Source: Polaromonas sp.
GTDB lineage: Bacteria > Pseudomonadota > Gammaproteobacteria > Burkholderiales > Burkholderiaceae_C
DNA length: 5,397 nt
Direction: 5' to 3'
Assembly (NCBI GenBank): GCA_025362825.1
Contig: JANYFF010000230.1
Coordinates: forward strand, 1-5,397
The notes beneath the pieces are model-generated. The model saw only the letters and a list, made by a program, of their open reading frames with translations. It ran no database searches and was not told where the DNA came from. Position 1 is the stretch's first letter. Every line of letters begins with the position of its first letter. Positions 1-5,319 of the stretch are shown piece after piece. A program made the translations under genes and the position numbers.

Positions 1-753
1 CGCTACACCGTGTATTTGCCAGATGGTTATGAAAGTAACCGCCTGCGCTACCCAGTTCTCTTTTTGCTGCATGGCAATGCTGGCGATGAAAACGAATGGC
101 TGGTCAAAGGGCAGCTTCAACCGACAGCGGATACGCTGATCAAATCTGGCCGCATGCAACCCACCATCATCGTGATGCCCGGTGGCGCCTCCACCTGGTG
201 GGTCGACGGCAACAAGGACAAGGCTGAAACGGCGCTCATCAAAGAGTTGATTCCACACATTGACGCAACACTAAGAACCATTACCACGCGAGAAGGCCGC
301 ATGATTGCAGGGCTTTCGGCGGGCGGTTTTGGTACTGTCAACGCTGTTTTCAAGTATCCAGAAATGTTTATTTCTGCAGCAGCCATGAGCCCCGCCGTCT
401 ATGCGCCAACACCGCCAGCGCACTCGTCTGCAATGCGGGTTGCGCCGTTTCAAAAAGACGGCAAGTTCGATCAGGCGTCCTGGGATCGCCTGAACTACAC
501 CGCCAACTGGGAGCTGTACAAAAGCAAGAAAATAGTCGTGCCGATGTACATCAACAGCGGCGATCACGATACTTTTTCTATCGCGTACCACTCCGCCGGT
601 CTGTTCCAGAAATTGTTCGAGTTTCAGCCCAAACAGGTTGAGTACCGCGTGATCGACGGTGACCATGAGTGGCCCGTTTGGCGCGACACCATCGGCGATG
701 CCATGACCTATATGAGTGGTTTCGCCAGCCGGCCACAAATCGCAAAGCCGTAA
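1..753 (+). CDS. Esterase, alpha/beta hydrolase (putative esterase family), 5'-truncated by window edge
   Basis: This is a serine hydrolase of the putative-esterase family (esterase D / enterochelin esterase-like fold), expected to cleave a carboxylic ester; the substrate cannot be told from sequence. The frame is open to the first base and reads RYTVYLPDGYE, which is the usual first core strand of the family, so the gene starts left of the window. The in-frame GTG at 10 is probably not the start. Numbering from that GTG, the oxyanion strand is VLFLLHGNAGDENEW (16-30), the nucleophile elbow is GLSAGG with Ser103, the acid is probably Asp185 in SGDHD, and the catalytic His is His219 in DGDHEWPVW. 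The triad is therefore complete and the C-terminus looks natural (TAA at 751-753). A signal peptide, if any, lies outside. It converges on the minus-strand tRNA-Ser gene and shares a terminator with it. No partner gene is visible on its strand. Confidence 0.9.
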   Translation, partial: RYTVYLPDGYESNRLRYPVLFLLHGNAGDENEWLVKGQLQPTADTLIKSGRMQPTIIVMPGGASTWWVDGNKDKAETALIKELIPHIDATLRTITTREGRMIAGLSAGGFGTVNAVFKYPEMFISAAAMSPAVYAPTPPAHSSAMRVAPFQKDGKFDQASWDRLNYTANWELYKSKKIVVPMYINSGDHDTFSIAYHSAGLFQKLFEFQPKQVEYRVIDGDHEWPVWRDTIGDAMTYMSGFASRPQIAKP

Positions 754-782
754 CGGGTTCCAGCAGACAACGTGACAACAGG

Positions 783-810
783 CTGCAGCCATAAAACTCT
801 CCTGCTGCAG
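783..810. repeat. Small inverted repeat downstream of the esterase
   Basis: The arms CTGCAGC (783-789) and GCTGCAG (804-810) are perfect 7-base complements separated by a 14-base loop. It lies 30 bases after the esterase stop codon. No T-run follows on either strand, so it is not a convincing intrinsic terminator. It may be a 3' mRNA stem or chance. Confidence 0.3.
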
Positions 811-863
811 TCATTCGCACAACAGCGGCCGCGCCCGGCTGATGTTGAACAGCCTTGGTGCAG

Positions 864-884
864 AGCTACCGGCTGGCGGTAGCT
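864..884. repeat. Perfect 8-bp hairpin in the esterase/tRNA gap
   Basis: The arms AGCTACCG (864-871) and CGGTAGCT (877-884) pair perfectly around a 5-base loop. No T-tract follows on either strand. It could stabilise the 3' end of the esterase transcript or be a weak pause site. The rest of the gene-free gap (754-982) shows no supported gene. Confidence 0.4.
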
Positions 885-946
885 GTTCCGGCAACCTGAC
901 GAAACAAGGCGCTGTGGCGCAGCCTAGAAGTAAAAGCGGAAAAACA

Positions 947-979
947 AAAGCCCCAAATGAATCAATCATTTGGGGCTTT
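947..979 (-). terminator. Rho-independent terminator of tRNA-Ser, probably bidirectional
   Basis: The arms at 947-960 and 966-979 (AAAGCCCCAAATGA and its complement) give a perfect 14-bp stem with a 5-base loop. On the minus strand the stem runs into TTTTGTTTTT, a good U-tract, 4 bases after the encoded CCA of the tRNA. On the plus strand the stem ends in TTTATTT, so it can also stop transcription from the converging esterase gene before it becomes antisense to the tRNA. Confidence 0.9.
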
Positions 980-982
980 ATT

Positions 983-1075
983 TGGCGGAAACGGAGAGAT
1001 TCGAACTCTCGATGAGGCTCTACACCCCATACTCCCTTAGCAGGGGAGCACCTTCGGCCACTCGGTCACGTTTCC
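983..1075 (-). tRNA. tRNA-Ser(GCU), CCA encoded
   Basis: The minus strand reads GGAAACG at the 5' end, pairing fully with CGTTTCC to form the 7-bp acceptor stem, followed by discriminator G and an encoded CCA (985-983). The anticodon stem CTCCC/GGGAG encloses the loop CTGCTAA, giving anticodon GCU (1041-1039), which reads AGC and AGU serine codons. The T arm is GAGAG-TTCGAAT-CTCTC. A long variable arm lies between the anticodon and T arms, as expected for a class II tRNA, and accounts for the 93-base length. The D arm carries GAGTGGCCGAAGG, typical of bacterial tRNA-Ser. It sits 33 bases after the lysC stop codon on the same strand and is followed directly by a strong terminator. Confidence 0.98.
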
Positions 1076-1084
1076 AATCCTTGA

Positions 1085-1114
1085 ATTATCTCACGACTTT
1101 AGCTGTTTTTAAAC
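1085..1114 (-). promoter_or_regulatory. Candidate promoter of tRNA-Ser, overlapping the lysC stop codon
   Basis: The minus strand carries GATAAT at 1090-1085, five of six matches to the sigma-70 -10 box. It would start transcription about 7 bases downstream, just before the tRNA 5' end at 1075. A poor -35 candidate, GTTTAA (1114-1109), lies 18 bases upstream and overlaps the lysC TAA. No terminator separates lysC from the tRNA, so cotranscription with lysC remains possible. Confidence 0.4.
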
Positions 1115-2377
1115 AACCGGCTGGTCAAGATCAAAAGCCTTGTGCAAGGCACGCACGGCAAGTTCCATGTACTTCTCGTCGATCACGACCGAGGTTTTGA
1201 TTTCGCTGGTGGAAATCATCTGAATATTGATTCCTTCCTCGCTCAGCACGCGAAACATCTTGCTGGCGATGCCGACGTGGCTGCGCATGCCGATGCCGAC
1301 GATGCTGACCTTGCATATCTTGGCGTCACCGATAACTTCTTGCGCGCCCAAAGCTGGCAGCACTTTGGCCTGCAACAAGTCCATGGTTTTGGCAAAATCG
1401 TTGCGGTGCACGGTAAAGCTGAAGTCTGTCTTGCCTTCGCGGCTGATGTTCTGGATGATCACATCGACCTCGATGTTGGCATCGGCCACCGCACCCAGGA
1501 TCTGGTAGGCGATGCCAGGGGTGTCGGGCACGCCGAGCACCGAGATTTTGGCTTCATCGCGGTTGAATGCGATGCCCGATACGATAGCTTGTTCCATGTT
1601 TTCGTCTTCCTCAAAACTGATCAAAGTGCCCGATTTGGCCTCGATGTTGATGTCAATGTCCCAGTCGGTGAAGCTGGACAGCACGCGCAGCGGCACCTTG
1701 TATTTGCCGGCAAACTCGACCGAACGGATCTGCAGCACCTTGGAACCCATGGAGGCCATTTCCAGCATCTCCTCGAAGCTCACGGTCTGTAGGCGACGTG
1801 CCTCGGGCACCACGCGCGGATCGGTGGTGTAGACGCCATCAACGTCGGTGTAAATCAGGCACTCGTGTGCTTTCAGCGCTGCCGCGACGGCCACCGCCGA
1901 GGTGTCTGAACCACCGCGGCCCAGCGTGGTCACGTTGCCGCCATCGTCAACACCCTGAAAGCCGGTGATGATGACGACCTTGCCAGCGTCCAGGTCGGCG
2001 CGCACTTTTTTGTCGTCAATCGACTCGATGCGGGCCTTGGTGTGGGCGCTGTTGGTCTTGATGGCGACCTGCCAACCGGCATAGCTGACCGAAGACATAC
2101 CCTCCGCCTGCAAGGCAATGGCCAGCAAGGCACTCGATGCCTGCTCGCCGGTAGCAGCCAGCGCGTCGAGCTCGCGGCTGTGGGCGTCTGTTGGCTTGGC
2201 AGGCGCCAGCTCTTTGGCCAAGGCCAGCAGGCGGTTGGTTTCGCCACTCATGGCACTCGGGACGACGACCATCTGGTGGCCGGCCCGTGCCCACTTGGCA
2301 ACACGTTTGGCGACGTTGCGGATGCGCTCAGTAGAGCCCATCGACGTGCCGCCGTATTTATGAACGATCAAGGCCAT
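1109..2377 (-). CDS. lysC: Aspartate kinase (aspartokinase), monofunctional
   Basis: It phosphorylates L-aspartate with ATP to 4-phospho-L-aspartate, the first step towards lysine, threonine, methionine and diaminopimelate, in the cytoplasm. The 422 residues match the usual length of monofunctional aspartokinases with C-terminal ACT domains. The kinase domain (about 1-245) begins with VHKYGGTSMGS (5-15) and contains SAMSGETNRL (41-50), TTLGRGGSDTSA (150-161) and YTDVDGVYTTDPR (176-188), which are nucleotide and aspartate binding segments. Two ACT repeats follow from about residue 265, the first at VSGIAFNRDEAKISVLG and the second at KVSIVGIGMRSHVGIASKM. Family knowledge makes these the sites of lysine/threonine feedback inhibition. 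ATG at 2377 fits the canonical family N-terminus MALIVHKYGG, but no good Shine-Dalgarno sequence precedes it. It is separated from tilS by 138 bases with a likely promoter. Met261 may be a second start. Confidence 0.97.
   Translation of the reverse strand: MALIVHKYGGTSMGSTERIRNVAKRVAKWARAGHQMVVVPSAMSGETNRLLALAKELAPAKPTDAHSRELDALAATGEQASSALLAIALQAEGMSSVSYAGWQVAIKTNSAHTKARIESIDDKKVRADLDAGKVVIITGFQGVDDGGNVTTLGRGGSDTSAVAVAAALKAHECLIYTDVDGVYTTDPRVVPEARRLQTVSFEEMLEMASMGSKVLQIRSVEFAGKYKVPLRVLSSFTDWDIDINIEAKSGTLISFEEDENMEQAIVSGIAFNRDEAKISVLGVPDTPGIAYQILGAVADANIEVDVIIQNISREGKTDFSFTVHRNDFAKTMDLLQAKVLPALGAQEVIGDAKICKVSIVGIGMRSHVGIASKMFRVLSEEGINIQMISTSEIKTSVVIDEKYMELAVRALHKAFDLDQPVV
1595..1612 (-). promoter_or_regulatory. 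Candidate internal ribosome-binding site and start for a LysC regulatory (beta) subunit
   Basis: In frame within lysC, GAGGA (1612-1608) lies 10 bases before ATG 1597-1595 (Met261). Starting there would give a 162-residue protein, 1597-1109, made of the two ACT domains only, beginning MEQAIVSGIAFNRDEAK. Aspartokinases of Corynebacterium glutamicum and Bacillus subtilis (AKII) make a separate beta subunit from an internal start at the equivalent point, and the local sequence resembles the Corynebacterium beta N-terminus as I remember it. That this start is used here is inference. Confidence 0.45.
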
Positions 2378-2489
2378 TACAGGGTATCAATCAGGAGTTG
2401 GTTGCAAACAATGCTTGCCAGTGTTAAGAGGGCCGCCCCCAGTCGAAAGAAGCAGGAGGGAAGGCGCCAGCCCGACGGCAAAGCCCTCA

Positions 2490-2519
2490 ATTATAACCAG
2501 CGGCACTGAGCTGCCTCAG
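2490..2519 (-). promoter_or_regulatory. Candidate lysC promoter in the tilS-lysC gap
   Basis: The minus strand has a perfect TATAAT at 2495-2490, in a locally AT-rich stretch between GC-rich genes. The best -35 candidate is weak: CTGAGG (2519-2514), 18 bases upstream and overlapping the tilS stop codon, matching only the TGA core. Transcription from here would give lysC a leader of about 105 bases. It could also be read through from the tilS operon, since no clear terminator follows tilS. Confidence 0.5.
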
Positions 2520-3505
2520 GCGGCCCGCGTGTAGTCCAGCAGGTCGCCAGCCCGCGTCACATGGCCGTTTCCGACCTTCAGGTGCAGCTGGTGGCCGCGG
2601 GTGGTGCAGGCGGCCAGTTGGGCCAGCAACTCGTCGAGTTGCGCTGCACTTGGGGTAGCACTGTGTGCCTGCAGCAGCCAGAGGCGCAGCAGATTGCCCT
2701 GGCGCAGCATGGACAGCTTTTGCAGGGCTTTGATAGCCGGCGGGTTGCCGACCACGACCATGTCCATCGCGGCCAGTTCGAGCAGCAGCGCCTGTCCCTG
2801 CGCTGCGTGGCGCGCACTGCGTGCAAAGGTTTCGCGAAACTGCGGGAAGGCCGCCTCCAGCGGTGGCAGCAGGCGTGCGCGGATGCGGTTGCGCGTGAAC
2901 TGCTCATCGGCGTTGGTCGGGTCTTCCACCCACGAAACGCCCCGCCCCGCCAGCCAGGCCCGCAGGCTGGCGCCGGGTACAGCCAGCAGCGGACGGTAGT
3001 AGGTGATGCCGTCACGCTGCCAGCGCGCCGGCATGGCAGACAGGCCGGGCAGCCCCGCGCCGCGCGACAGCGCCAGCAGCATGGTTTCAACCTGGTCGTC
3101 GGCGTGCTGGGCAATTGCTATGTTTTCAATAGCAATAGGCGCCCATTTTTCGGCGGCTACAGCACTAAAAGCCTGGTATCGGGCCTTTCTGGCGGCATCC
3201 TCGGGGCTTTCGCCAGGTGCGTTGCGAGCATCGACCCTGTGGATGGCGAGCGGCACTTCAAAGCGCTCACAAAGCGCCGTGCAATGCTGCGCAAAATCGT
3301 CAGCCGCAACTTGCAGCCCATGGTGAATGTGAATCGCCCTAACCTGCCCTGGCCATTTTTCAGCGCAGGCGATTAGCAGCGCGGTTGAGTCAGCACCGCC
3401 GCTCAACCCCACGGCCAGCGGCAGTCCAGGTGAAAAAGCGGCCAGTGCTGCAGGCAGGTCTTGCGCAACCGCGCTACGCGCCACGGTGGCCCACCGCAAA
3501 ATCAT
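2516..3505 (-). CDS. tilS: tRNA(Ile)-lysidine synthase, short form
   Basis: It ligates lysine to C34 of the CAU anticodon of tRNA-Ile2 using ATP, making lysidine so that the tRNA reads AUA as isoleucine; it acts in the cytoplasm and is normally essential. The N-terminal PP-loop ATPase motif is SGGADST (35-41). Further family segments are HIHHGL (59-64), AQHADDQVET (132-141), RPLLAVPGA (171-179) and WVEDPTN (192-198) with the nearby R-N-R. At 329 residues it is about 100 shorter than E. coli TilS and lacks most of the C-terminal region. Short forms of this kind are known in other bacteria. The ATG at 3505 lies inside the end of the upstream dioxygenase gene (32-base overlap) and lacks a clear Shine-Dalgarno sequence. 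GTG at 3484 is an alternative start that still overlaps. An AT-rich hairpin at 3114-3136 encodes residues just before AQHADDQ. Confidence 0.95.
   Translation of the reverse strand: MILRWATVARSAVAQDLPAALAAFSPGLPLAVGLSGGADSTALLIACAEKWPGQVRAIHIHHGLQVAADDFAQHCTALCERFEVPLAIHRVDARNAPGESPEDAARKARYQAFSAVAAEKWAPIAIENIAIAQHADDQVETMLLALSRGAGLPGLSAMPARWQRDGITYYRPLLAVPGASLRAWLAGRGVSWVEDPTNADEQFTRNRIRARLLPPLEAAFPQFRETFARSARHAAQGQALLLELAAMDMVVVGNPPAIKALQKLSMLRQGNLLRLWLLQAHSATPSAAQLDELLAQLAACTTRGHQLHLKVGNGHVTRAGDLLDYTRAA
3114..3136. repeat. AT-rich palindrome inside tilS, Comamonadaceae-type short repeat
   Basis: Perfect 8-base arms ATTGCTAT (3114-3121) and ATAGCAAT (3129-3136) flank the loop GTTTTCA. The stretch is AT-rich while the surrounding tilS sequence is GC-rich. 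On the coding strand it is translated in frame as IAIENIAI (124-131). It resembles the AGCTATnnAAAAnATAGC-type short repeats that I recall as common between genes in Comamonadaceae. Flanking sequence on the coding strand (GGCTTTTAGTGCTGTAGC, 3172-3155) looks like another piece of the same kind of element. Membership of the repeat family is from memory and was not searched. Confidence 0.5.
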
Positions 3506-4280
3506 TCAGGCCGGTGCGGTCTTCACCGCGCAGCAACCACAGCGGCCGGGTGGCAAAGCTCACCTGCACGCCGGTCTGGCCTTCCGAAGGCCGCAAATTT
3601 CGGTCAAACAACGAGCTGCCTGGCATGTAACGCAGCGCGACGCCGGTACGGCGGATTCCGGAGGTGTTGGCCTCGGCACCGTGGATCATATAGATGTCAT
3701 GCATAGACATCTGGCCAGGTTCAAGCTCGATGTCCACCGCGTCGTGGACGTCGAAACTGCCGTCAGCCATGCGTTGATTCAGCGTCAGGTCGGTGCGATC
3801 TTCGTGCAAATGCGGATGCAGCAGTTTTTCTGTATGCGAGCCCGGTATGACGCGCAGGCAGCCGTTTTCACGGGTGCTGGGCTCAAGCGCCACCCATACC
3901 GTGCAATTAGCCAGCGGCCTAATGGGCCAGTAGTGGCCGTCCTGGTGCCAAGGCGTCTCATAGCCTTCACTGGCGGGCTTGCAAAAGACGTGGCAACCCC
4001 ACAAGACCACGTCAGGCCCAAGTACCTGGGCGACAAGGTCCACAATGTCGGGATTCATGGCCAGGTCAAAAAAGTCGCGGCTACCGCGCACCCCCTCGTC
4101 GTTCTGCCCCTCAATGTGCGCGCTGACGAGCTTTTCGGGCCGCACGCCGGGGTTGTTGCGAATCAGCGTATTCAGCGCGTCCTGCATGCGGTTAACCCAA
4201 GCTTTTTCTAACCTGAATTGTGGAATCACATAGCCGTCGCGCTGGTAGCGCTGGATTTCCTGGTCAGAAAGACAAGCCAT
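3474..4280 (-). CDS. Phytanoyl-CoA dioxygenase (PhyH) family protein, Fe(II)/2-oxoglutarate-dependent oxygenase
   Basis: This is a non-haem iron oxygenase expected to hydroxylate a small molecule or acyl compound, using O2 and 2-oxoglutarate and releasing CO2 and succinate. The substrate is unknown. The 2-His-1-Asp iron site is visible: His112 and Asp114 in TPWHQDGHYWPI (109-120), and the distal His200 in MIHGAEANTSGIRR (198-211), where Arg210 or Arg211 should bind 2-oxoglutarate. VIPGSHTEKLL (144-154) is another typical family segment. At 268 residues it is full-length for the family. No signal peptide is seen, so it is probably cytoplasmic. ATG at 4280 is well supported by AAAGGAG seven bases upstream. 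The gene starts 31 bases after accA ends and overlaps the tilS start, so it is part of that operon, although nothing in TilS or AccA function calls for an oxygenase. The family also includes ectoine and antibiotic hydroxylases, so the name should not be read as proof of phytanoyl-CoA activity. Confidence 0.92.
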   Translation of the reverse strand: MACLSDQEIQRYQRDGYVIPQFRLEKAWVNRMQDALNTLIRNNPGVRPEKLVSAHIEGQNDEGVRGSRDFFDLAMNPDIVDLVAQVLGPDVVLWGCHVFCKPASEGYETPWHQDGHYWPIRPLANCTVWVALEPSTRENGCLRVIPGSHTEKLLHPHLHEDRTDLTLNQRMADGSFDVHDAVDIELEPGQMSMHDIYMIHGAEANTSGIRRTGVALRYMPGSSLFDRNLRPSEGQTGVQVSFATRPLWLLRGEDRTGLNDFAVGHRGA

Positions 4281-4287
4281 GGTTGCA

Positions 4288-4294
4288 CTCCTTT
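4288..4294 (-). promoter_or_regulatory. Ribosome-binding site of the PhyH-family gene
   Basis: AAAGGAG on the minus strand lies seven bases before ATG 4280-4278, an excellent Shine-Dalgarno sequence that fixes this start. It is clearly better than anything before tilS or lysC, suggesting the dioxygenase is translated independently and well. Confidence 0.8.
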
Positions 4295-4311
4295 GTGGAT
4301 GACAGTCAGCG

Positions 4312-5292
4312 TTATTTGGTTGCGTCAGCCTTTGTGTCGGTATAGCGGCCGTAACTTTGCAAACGCTCGTAGCGGCGGTCCAGCAGTTCTTTCACTTTCA
4401 AATCGCTGACCTGGCGGAAAGCGTCGTTAAGCGCGCGCTTTAAAAAAGCCGCCATCTGCTTGTGGTCGCGGTGCGCGCCGCCCACGGGTTCGTTGACGAT
4501 CTTGTCAATCACCCCCAGCGCCTTGAGTCGGTGCGCGGTAATACCAAGCGCCTCTGCGGCGATTTGCGCCTTTTCAGAGGTTTTCCAGAGGATAGACGCG
4601 CAGCCCTCAGGGCTGATGACTGAATAAATCGAATACTGCAGCATCACGACCTGGTCTGCAACGGAGATCGCCAGCGCACCGCCGGAGCCGCCTTCGCCAA
4701 TGATGGTCGTGATGATGGGCACCTCAAGCTGTGCCATCTCAAATATATTGCGGCCAATGGCTTCGGACTGTCCGCGCTCTTCGGCATCAATGCCCGGATA
4801 AGCGCCCGGTGTATCAACAAAGGTGAACACCGGCAGCTTGAATTTCTCGGCTGTTTTCATCAGGCGCAGCGCCTTGCGGTAACCCTCGGGCTTGGTCATG
4901 CCGAAGTTGCGCAGGCCGCGCTCTTTGGTGTCGCGCCCCTTCTGGTGGCCCAGCACCATGCAAGCCGTGCCGTTAAAACGAGCCAGCCCGCCCACGATAG
5001 ACAGATCGTCTGAAAAATGCCGATCCCCATGCAGTTCGACAAAATCAGTGAAAATTTCGCGGATGTAGTCCAGTGTGTAGGGCCGTTCTGCGTGGCGGGC
5101 GATTTTGGTGATCTGCCAGGGCGTCAGGTCACTGTAGATGTCCTTGGTGAGCTGCTGGCTCTTTTTTGCAAGCTGGTCAATTTCCTCCGAAATATCAACT
5201 GCAGATTCGGTCTGCACATAACGCAGTTCTTCAATTTTTCCTTCGAGGTCCGCAATCGGTTGCTCGAAATCAAGAAAGGTCTTTTTAGCCAT
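4312..5292 (-). CDS. accA: Acetyl-CoA carboxylase carboxyltransferase subunit alpha
   Basis: With AccD it forms the carboxyltransferase half of acetyl-CoA carboxylase, moving the carboxyl group from carboxybiotin on AccB to acetyl-CoA to make malonyl-CoA, the committed step of fatty acid synthesis, in the cytoplasm. Its 326 residues are close to E. coli AccA (319). The N-terminal helical region (1-80, FLDFEQPIADLEGKI) is followed by the crotonase-like core: ELHGDRHFSDD (86-96), LGHQKGRDTKER (114-125), GMTKPEGYRKALRLM (131-145), FVDTPGAYPGIDAEERGQSE (158-177), and GEGGSGGALA (199-208), whose glycines line the active site. ATG at 5292 is preceded by AGGAGT five bases upstream. An overlapping out-of-frame ATG four bases earlier is not the start. 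The upstream glycosylase gene ends 27 bases before and the PhyH gene starts 31 bases after, consistent with one operon. No accD lies in the window, as usual for proteobacteria. Confidence 0.98.
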   Translation of the reverse strand: MAKKTFLDFEQPIADLEGKIEELRYVQTESAVDISEEIDQLAKKSQQLTKDIYSDLTPWQITKIARHAERPYTLDYIREIFTDFVELHGDRHFSDDLSIVGGLARFNGTACMVLGHQKGRDTKERGLRNFGMTKPEGYRKALRLMKTAEKFKLPVFTFVDTPGAYPGIDAEERGQSEAIGRNIFEMAQLEVPIITTIIGEGGSGGALAISVADQVVMLQYSIYSVISPEGCASILWKTSEKAQIAAEALGITAHRLKALGVIDKIVNEPVGGAHRDHKQMAAFLKRALNDAFRQVSDLKVKELLDRRYERLQSYGRYTDTKADATK

Positions 5293-5297
5293 GCATT

Positions 5298-5303
5298 ACT
5301 CCT
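5298..5303 (-). promoter_or_regulatory. Ribosome-binding site of accA
   Basis: AGGAGT on the minus strand is five bases before the accA ATG (5292-5290). It decides between the two overlapping ATGs in ATGCATGG, because only the second continues in the AccA frame. Confidence 0.7.
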
Positions 5304-5319
5304 GAAGGCTTTGTGCCAT

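Noticed and set aside
10..753. Complete esterase starting at GTG 10
   Set aside because: The frame is open upstream and the residues before it (RYT) belong to the conserved first strand, so the gene is cut by the window edge.
947..1075. Integration site of a genomic island at tRNA-Ser
   Set aside because: tRNA-Ser genes are common targets, but there is no integrase and no second copy of the tRNA 3' end in the window, and the sequence just downstream is its own terminator.
970..1200. Plus-strand open frame of 76 codons across the tRNA
   Set aside because: It runs through the complement of tRNA-Ser and the lysC 3' end. The serine/arginine-rich product is an artefact.
1142..1792. Long plus-strand open frame (216 codons) opposite lysC
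   Set aside because: It is antisense to a confidently identified gene and its His/Asp-rich sequence reflects the complement of lysC codons. It has no recognisable domain.
2378..2515. Lysine riboswitch upstream of lysC
   Set aside because: The gap is 138 bases, shorter than the usual lysine riboswitch, and I do not see its multi-helix junction or conserved core. Such riboswitches are also not expected in betaproteobacteria.
2561..3376. Plus-strand open frame of 271 codons opposite tilS
   Set aside because: Gln/Arg-rich low-complexity translation typical of antisense frames in GC-rich genes, with no family resemblance. TilS on the other strand is certain.
3486..4211. Plus-strand open frame of 241 codons opposite the PhyH-family gene
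   Set aside because: Antisense shadow. The opposite strand has intact catalytic motifs and a strong ribosome-binding site.
5296..5319. Seven-codon frame (MAQSLQE) between the glycosylase stop and accA
   Set aside because: It starts directly after the TAA and ends in the accA ribosome-binding site region, but has no ribosome-binding site of its own and could easily occur by chance.
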